Shown here: piece by piece, positions 6,125 through 10,062 of the stretch
Layout: every line of letters begins with the position of its first letter
Numbering within the stretch: the stretch's first letter is position 1
Assembly: GCA_903895475.1 (NCBI GenBank)
Contig: CAITUF010000005.1
Coordinates: 1 to 10,062 of the forward strand
Length of the DNA stretch: 10,062 nt
Reading direction: 5' to 3'
Source: an uncultured Opitutia bacterium
Lineage (GTDB): Bacteria > Verrucomicrobiota > Verrucomicrobiia > Opitutales > UBA953
Position numbers and translations under genes: made by a program
Notes under the pieces: model-generated
Seen by the model: only the letters and a program-made list of their open reading frames with translations
Databases searched by the model: none
Told to the model about the DNA's origin: nothing

Positions 6125-7149
6125 GCGTCGCGCAGCTTAATGACCTCGTCGCGTAAAGCGCCACCGAGGATAATCTGCCGCGCCAAGGCTGCCCCCGCCG
6201 CGGGATTCTGGACGACGTTAGCGACCCACAGAGCCGTCCCCGCACTGAGGCACAGGGTGTCCAAGAGGCCGTCGGAAACTCCGCCCACCAAGAGGTCGGA
6301 GAACATCACCAAGTTCTCTTCCGGGCTGCCGCCCCGCAGGTCGGCGACCGTGCATTGCGTGAACCCAAAATCACCGGGCAACCACGTGGCGTCAATGTGG
6401 GCCAATTCCCCGCAACCACGCACGCGCACCGGACCAGCCGTCGTGACTTCATCCATACCGCCGCCCGCGACGGTGTGCGTGACGAGGCCACGCTTGACGC
6501 CCAGCTCCTGCAAGGCAGCGGCCAAAGGCTCCACCCAGCGGACGTCATAGACACCGACTAACATATACGCTGGTTGGGCGGGATTGATGAGCGGACCCAG
6601 CACATTGAAAATCGTCTTGGTCCCGCTTTCGGCGATCTTCTTACGGACGCTCAGGATGGCCTTGAAGGCCGGATGAAAAGCAGGAGCGTAAAGGTAACAG
6701 AAATTCGCTTCGTGCAGTGCCTTGCGCAGTTGGTCAGCGTCTGCTTCCAGCACGACGCCCAAGGCGGCGAGAAAATCAGCGCTCCCGGACTTCGAGGTGA
6801 TTGAACGATTGCCGTGCTTGATGACCGGTACGCCCGCGGCGGCCACGATGAGTGCGCTCGCCGAAGAAATATTAAAACTGCCCGAGCGGTCGCCACCGGT
6901 ACCGACAATATCAATCGCCCGGGCGGGTACGTCGCCGAAGTCAATCTGCCGAGCCAAGCCACGGTAGACCTGAGCAAACGCCGTGACCTCGGTCGCAGTC
7001 TCACCCCGCGTGGCCAAAGCCAGCAGGAAGGCTTCTTTGGCGGCATCGGGGACATCCGCTGCGACCATCGCGGCCGCCGCCGTAGCCGCCTCGGCGGGCG
7101 CCAAGGAACGTCCGGCCACGAGGGCTTGGGTGAGGTTAGGCAGGTCCAT
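6112..7149 (-). CDS. trpD: Anthranilate phosphoribosyltransferase
   Basis: TrpD transfers the phosphoribosyl group of PRPP to anthranilate, the second step of tryptophan synthesis, in the cytosol. Numbered from the GTG at 7164, the PRPP-binding DIVGTGGD (85-92) with FNIS (97-100), VIKHGNR (114-120), SGSADFLAALG (126-136), RKKIAESGTKTIFNVLGPLINP (174-195) and the metal-binding Asp-Glu in GGGMDEVTT are all present, so the enzyme should be active. I took the ATG at 7149 (345 residues), because DLPNLTQALVAGRSL matches where family members begin; the frame also offers a GTG at 7164 that would add five residues. Neither start has a Shine-Dalgarno. It is alone: no other trp genes are nearby, and no Trp-rich leader peptide is visible upstream, so attenuation is not suggested. 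Its 3' end overlaps waaA by 13 bp. Short repeats lie just upstream. Confidence 0.95.
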   Translation of the reverse strand: MDLPNLTQALVAGRSLAPAEAATAAAAMVAADVPDAAKEAFLLALATRGETATEVTAFAQVYRGLARQIDFGDVPARAIDIVGTGGDRSGSFNISSASALIVAAAGVPVIKHGNRSITSKSGSADFLAALGVVLEADADQLRKALHEANFCYLYAPAFHPAFKAILSVRKKIAESGTKTIFNVLGPLINPAQPAYMLVGVYDVRWVEPLAAALQELGVKRGLVTHTVAGGGMDEVTTAGPVRVRGCGELAHIDATWLPGDFGFTQCTVADLRGGSPEENLVMFSDLLVGGVSDGLLDTLCLSAGTALWVANVVQNPAAGAALARQIILGGALRDEVIKLRDAYRS

Positions 7150-7164
7150 GGCACGATTAGCCAC

Positions 7165-7218
7165 GGGACAAGGGGTCGGGACAAGGGGAATTTATCCGAC
7201 AAGGGGTTTGCATCCCCT
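7165..7218. repeat. Three ACAAGGGG direct repeats plus a small inverted repeat
   Basis: GGGACAAGGGG occurs at 7165-7175 and again at 7178-7188, a perfect 11-base repeat with a 13-base period. The core ACAAGGGG occurs a third time at 7199-7206. The third copy also forms a small hairpin: AGGGG (7202-7206) pairs with CCCCT (7214-7218) around a seven-base loop. The cluster fills the divergent spacer between trpD and the unknown gene at 7242, so it could be a regulator-binding site. No function is known from sequence alone. Confidence 0.6.
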
Positions 7219-7241
7219 AGTTTCCTACCCATCGTAAACCC

Positions 7242-7889
7242 ATGCACGACGGCGACCAGCCTCAGGGCGACTTCGACGGTTCCGGCAATGCCTCTTGGGG
7301 CGAAGCCGACTGGGCGGGCTACCTGTTGCGTAATGACCACGAGGTCGGCCGCTTCCTATCCTACTATAACGAGGTCAAGCCCCTCCCTGACCGCCTCGAC
7401 ATCTCCGCTCGACGCATGGGCTGGGAAAATGCGGACTGGGGTCCAGGCGACCCTCCGGACGACGTGACGGACGAAGATAATGACGGCCCCGACCTCCCCT
7501 ACTGTATCCACCAACACCCGGTCTATATCGTGGCGCGGGCTTTGGGCATCCAGTTGACCGTCTGCTTCCGAAAACTCTGTCAAGATTCCGGCTTAGCCAT
7601 CAACGCGCTCACCGCCGCCGACCTCATGCACTCCTTCTGGGATGTGGAGCACCAGATGATCATGGCCATCAACGCCACGGACACCGGTGATATGTCCCTC
7701 GCCTTGGTCCACATGAAACGTGGTCTCTCGGCCATTAACTATTCCATCGGCCTGCTCGCACAAATTCCAGACGAAGCCCGGTTGAGCTCCGCCGAAGCTA
7801 CCAGTGAACTGGAAGCCACGCTCTTCGACCTCCGCGAGATCTGCCTCCGCGTGATGGCCGACTGTCGCTGGGACGGCTCGAAGAACTAG
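7242..7889 (+). CDS. Hypothetical protein, mostly helical, with an acidic N-terminal region
   Basis: I do not recognise this 215-residue protein. Residues 1-90 are acidic and polar, with Asp/Gly-rich stretches (MHDGDQPQGDFDGSGN; GPGDPPDDVTDEDNDGPD at about 67-84) and several Trp residues. From about 90 to 210 it looks like a bundle of amphipathic helices: HPVYIVARALGIQLTVCFRKL, then ALTAADLMHSFWDVEHQMIMAI, MSLALVHMKRGLSAINYSIGLLAQI and SSAEATSELEATLFDLREICLRVMADC. There is no signal peptide and no convincing membrane helix, so it is probably cytosolic. The frame has codon use like its neighbours and is tightly packed, ending three bases before the convergent hprK stop, so it looks like a real gene. 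The ATG at 7242 has no Shine-Dalgarno. It diverges from trpD; the repeats in that spacer may control either gene. I see no enzyme motif. Confidence 0.75.
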   Translation: MHDGDQPQGDFDGSGNASWGEADWAGYLLRNDHEVGRFLSYYNEVKPLPDRLDISARRMGWENADWGPGDPPDDVTDEDNDGPDLPYCIHQHPVYIVARALGIQLTVCFRKLCQDSGLAINALTAADLMHSFWDVEHQMIMAINATDTGDMSLALVHMKRGLSAINYSIGLLAQIPDEARLSSAEATSELEATLFDLREICLRVMADCRWDGSKN

Positions 7890-7892
7890 GCC

Positions 7893-8867
7893 CTAAGCCT
7901 TGTTCTGGTCGCCGCGGCTCATGTGCTGAATGAGGCGGTCACTGAACTCCTTGGCGGAGTCGTGTCCCATCCCACGCAAGGCCTGCACCATGGCAGCCAC
8001 TTCGACGAGGCGGGCCATATCGCGGCCCGGCCGCACTGGAATCGTCATATGCGGGACCTTACGGCCGAGGATTTCGAAGGTCTCGACCTCCAAGCCTGAG
8101 CGCTCTTCGTCCATCCCTGGCTGCCAGAGTACGAACGTGACGACGAGATCGACGCGCTTCTCACGACGGACGGAACGGACCCCGAAAATCGAGGCGATAT
8201 TAATGATGCCGATACCGCGGCATTCCATATAGCCGCGGTTCAGTTCCTTCGAAGTACCCTGTAACTCACGGTCACCGATAAGGGTAACGATGACAAAGTC
8301 ATCAGCGACCAAAGAATGTCCGCGTTCAATGAGCGCCAAAGCGCATTCACTTTTCCCGACGCCCGAGGCACCCCGGAGCAGGACGCCGACGCCACGGATA
8401 TCGACCAAGGTCGCATGCAGGTTCGTACGCGGGGCAAACTTTTCTTCGAGGAGGACGGTGGCTTCGGCCGAGAAGTCCTTCGACTTTAACTGCGTACGAA
8501 TAATTGGGATATGATGCTTGTCAGCTAGGCGCTTCAGCAAGGCGTCCACCTCTAGGCCGCGTGAAACCACGACAGCGGGAACCTTCTTCGAGAACACGTC
8601 ATCCACGAGTTTCTCCCGCACGCTGTCGGGCTGGTCGGCGAGGTAAGCCATTTCGCCGGCACCGAAAAGCTGCAGGCGGCGATTCGCAAATTCCTTAAAA
8701 TAGCCAGTGACCGCCAAGGCCGGGCGATTGATGGACTTCTCCGAGATAACGTTGTCGAGGCCGTCGGCGCCCGCGAGGAGTTCCATCTGCAACATGTCTC
8801 GAAAGGTATCGAAGAACTCCCGGACCGAAACGGATTCCGGGCGGGTTTCAGGAGCGAGGTCGGACAT
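7893..8867 (-). CDS. hprK: HPr kinase/phosphorylase
   Basis: HprK phosphorylates and dephosphorylates a serine of the phosphocarrier HPr, coupling PTS-type signalling to metabolic state in the cytosol. The protein has 324 residues, normal for the family (about 310-330). The N-terminal domain (about 13-135) has the usual low conservation. The catalytic domain begins at H151 (NLHATLVDIRGVGVLL), followed by the P-loop GASGVGKS (166-173), the catalytic LVADD (D189, D190), the family signature MECRGIGIINI (214-224), FGVRSVRREKRVDLVV (228-243) and PVRPGRDMARLVEVAAM (277-293), which bears the Arg needed for dephosphorylation. All key residues are present. It is the last gene of the lptA-like-lptB-hprK unit, six bases after lptB, with no Shine-Dalgarno. 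No HPr or EI gene is in the window. In many Gram-negatives HprK acts as a regulator without sugar PTS; that may apply here. Confidence 0.96.
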   Translation of the reverse strand: MSDLAPETRPESVSVREFFDTFRDMLQMELLAGADGLDNVISEKSINRPALAVTGYFKEFANRRLQLFGAGEMAYLADQPDSVREKLVDDVFSKKVPAVVVSRGLEVDALLKRLADKHHIPIIRTQLKSKDFSAEATVLLEEKFAPRTNLHATLVDIRGVGVLLRGASGVGKSECALALIERGHSLVADDFVIVTLIGDRELQGTSKELNRGYMECRGIGIINIASIFGVRSVRREKRVDLVVTFVLWQPGMDEERSGLEVETFEILGRKVPHMTIPVRPGRDMARLVEVAAMVQALRGMGHDSAKEFSDRLIQHMSRGDQNKA

Positions 8868-8873
8868 GGCGGG

Positions 8874-9614
8874 TTAGAGTTTAAAGCCTTCGCCTAGGTA
8901 GTGACGGCGGCTTTCAGGATCATTCACGATATCCTGCGGGGTGCCGGAGACAAGCACGCGTCCTTGGTGAATAAGGTAGGCCCGATCCACGATTGAGAGC
9001 GTTTCCCGCACATTATGGTCAGTAATCAGGACCCCGATGCCCCTTTCCTTGAGGCGACGGACGATGGATTGGACTTCTGCCACGGAGATGGGATCAACCC
9101 CGCTAAAGGGTTCATCCATCAATAAAAAGCGCGGGCCCGTGGCTAAGGCGCGGGCGATTTCCAGTCGGCGACGTTCGCCACCGGAAAGCGTGAAGGCGGG
9201 CTGACGGGCGAGGCGTTCCAAACCAAGGTCGGCCAATTGCTGTGCCGTCCGGGCCTGGGCCTCGCGACCGGGAAGGTTCAAGGTCTCCACCACGGCCATC
9301 ACATTATCCCAGACTGAAAGTTTGCGGAAGATGGAGGCCTCCTGCGGCAGGTAGCCGAGGCCAGACTTCGCGCGCTGCCACATCGGCATCTCGGTAATAT
9401 TACGACCGTCGAGAAACACCTTGCCAGCGGTCGCGGGAATCAAGCCTACGACCATGTAGAATGTGGTGGTCTTGCCGGCGCCGTTCGGGCCAAGCAAACC
9501 CACAATTTCGCCAGCCTTGAGTTGCAGGCTGACATTTTGCACAGCGACCTTCGGGCCGTAGTGCTTGGCGAGCGACTCGACGCGGACCACGCCCTTTTCG
9601 CTGGTGTCTACCAT
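8874..9614 (-). CDS. lptB: LPS export ABC transporter ATPase LptB
   Basis: LptB is the cytosolic ATPase that, with LptF and LptG, pulls LPS out of the inner membrane and pushes it along the LptC-LptA bridge. The protein has 246 residues, as usual. Motifs in order: Walker A GPNGAGKT (42-49); Q-loop GYLPQEASIFRKLSV (87-101, Q91); signature LSGGERRRLEIARAL (143-157); Walker B FLLMDEPFSGVDP (163-175, E168); H-switch TDHNVRETL (198-206, H200). The 'GYLPQEASIFRKLSVWDNV' and 'LITDHNVRETLSIVDRAYLI' stretches are specific to LptB within the ABC family. The C-terminal GEGFKL also matches LptB ends (YLGEGFRL type). It lies 18 bases after the lptA-like gene and six before hprK, same strand, so one transcript is likely. 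No Shine-Dalgarno is visible. LptF/G are not in the window. Confidence 0.97.
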   Translation of the reverse strand: MVDTSEKGVVRVESLAKHYGPKVAVQNVSLQLKAGEIVGLLGPNGAGKTTTFYMVVGLIPATAGKVFLDGRNITEMPMWQRAKSGLGYLPQEASIFRKLSVWDNVMAVVETLNLPGREAQARTAQQLADLGLERLARQPAFTLSGGERRRLEIARALATGPRFLLMDEPFSGVDPISVAEVQSIVRRLKERGIGVLITDHNVRETLSIVDRAYLIHQGRVLVSGTPQDIVNDPESRRHYLGEGFKL

Positions 9615-9632
9615 GGTTAAATGAGGAAGCCC

Positions 9633-10062
9633 TCAGCGTCCTTTGTCGAGGCTTTTGACCTGCGGGAGCGTGAAGTCTTGGCCCAGGAAAATCTTCGGCC
9701 GGACGACCTGGCCAGGCAGGTTGGGGTCGGGAGCTTGGTCCATGCGCCAAATCCGCTTCTTCATGTCGTAAGTGATTTCCTTGGCGGGAATGCCCTCCCT
9801 GCCCTGCGCATCGCGGATGCGGGCATCGCCAAAGAGTTTGGCCTCACCGGTCTCCGGCCGGACCTCCAGCGTGCGACCATAGGCTGTCGTGCCACCCGCT
9901 AAGACATTGACGTTACCCCGACCGACGATGAGCCGGGCGGATTGCTTCCCCTTAGCATCGGGCTCAGCCAACCCTTCGAGGAGGTCACAAGTCGCGTCTG
10001 TGCCTTCGGTACGCATCCCCACAGCGCCACGGAGGAAGAACTTTGTCATCTTAGGCGTTGCG
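9633..10062 (-). CDS. lptA: LptA/OstA-domain protein, 5' end outside window
   Basis: About 142 C-terminal residues are visible; the frame stays open to the right edge (an ATG at 10049 is probably internal, since upstream codons ATPK are in frame with no stop). The OstA/LptA pattern of repeating short beta strands is seen: ARLIVGRGNVNVL, then TTAYGRTLEVRPETGEAKLFGDARIRDAQGRE and AKEITYDMKKRIWRMD. This resembles the 'x-G-N-V-x-V ... A-x-x-L-x-Y-x-x-x-x-G-x-x-x-L-x-G-x-A-x-v' repeats of periplasmic LPS-bridge proteins. The visible part ends in a Pro-rich, non-repetitive tail (QAPDPNLPGQVVRPKIFL). A signal peptide would be in the missing part. Position directly before lptB supports LptA, which bridges LPS across the periplasm, but a longer multi-repeat OstA-like protein is also possible. 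Confidence 0.78.
   Translation of the reverse strand, partial: ATPKMTKFFLRGAVGMRTEGTDATCDLLEGLAEPDAKGKQSARLIVGRGNVNVLAGGTTAYGRTLEVRPETGEAKLFGDARIRDAQGREGIPAKEITYDMKKRIWRMDQAPDPNLPGQVVRPKIFLGQDFTLPQVKSLDKGR

Noticed and set aside
7150..7241. Possible tryptophan attenuator or T-box leader before trpD
   Set aside because: No short Trp-rich leader peptide, no terminator/antiterminator pair and no T-box-like sequence is visible; the spacer is too short for a T-box. Only the direct repeats are left.
6651..7340. 229-codon minus-strand frame overlapping trpD
   Set aside because: Out of frame with trpD, Arg/Ser/Pro-rich as expected from a shifted G+C-rich gene, and it overlaps the divergent gene at 7242.
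1..10062. tRNA, rRNA, CRISPR array, insertion sequence or prophage signals
   Set aside because: I saw no CCA-ended cloverleaf, no regularly spaced repeats of CRISPR length, no transposase or integrase, and no terminal inverted repeats; the window is continuous housekeeping-type genes.

Overview
The window is a gene-dense stretch of a G+C-rich chromosome (G+C clearly above half by eye, not computed). It looks like a Gram-negative bacterium: it carries a Kdo transferase (waaA), the LPS-export ATPase lptB and the 3' part of an LptA/OstA-like gene. The mix of these with hprK, an orphan trpD, a DUF983 protein and a bacterial scramblase-like protein, together with mostly weak or absent Shine-Dalgarno motifs, fits the PVC group, most likely Verrucomicrobiota (Opitutae-like). 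That placement is an inference from gene content and protein style, not from a marker search.

Layout. 1-923 (minus): a two-gene unit with a small unknown beta-rich protein followed by a scramblase/LURP-one-like protein that runs off the left edge. 924-1017: a short divergent spacer. 1018-2220 (plus): a YhbY/CRM RNA-binding protein and a short-chain polyprenyl diphosphate synthase, separated by 3 bases. 2231-2632 (minus): a DUF983 zinc-ribbon membrane protein, convergent with the synthase. 2670-2701: a strong intrinsic terminator that ends the rpsB-tsf operon (2721-4626, minus). 4627-4837: a divergent spacer with an inverted repeat. 4838-6124 (plus): waaA, whose 3' end overlaps the 3' end of trpD (6112-7149, minus) by 13 bp. 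7150-7241: a spacer with short direct repeats. 7242-7889 (plus): a protein of unknown function. 7893-10062 (minus): an lptA-like gene (5' end outside the window), lptB and hprK in one tight unit.

How the genes relate. waaA, lptA-like and lptB all serve the LPS outer membrane. The lptA-lptB-hprK order resembles a condensed version of the proteobacterial lptA-lptB-rpoN-hpf-ptsN-hprK neighbourhood. rpsB and tsf form the classic translation operon, and YhbY is also a ribosome-assembly factor. Most of the window is core housekeeping. I see no phage, transposon, CRISPR, tRNA or rRNA, and no clear new defence or biosynthetic system. The parts most worth a second look are the scramblase-like operon, the long insertion in EF-Ts, the unknown protein at 7242-7889 and the repeats just upstream of it.
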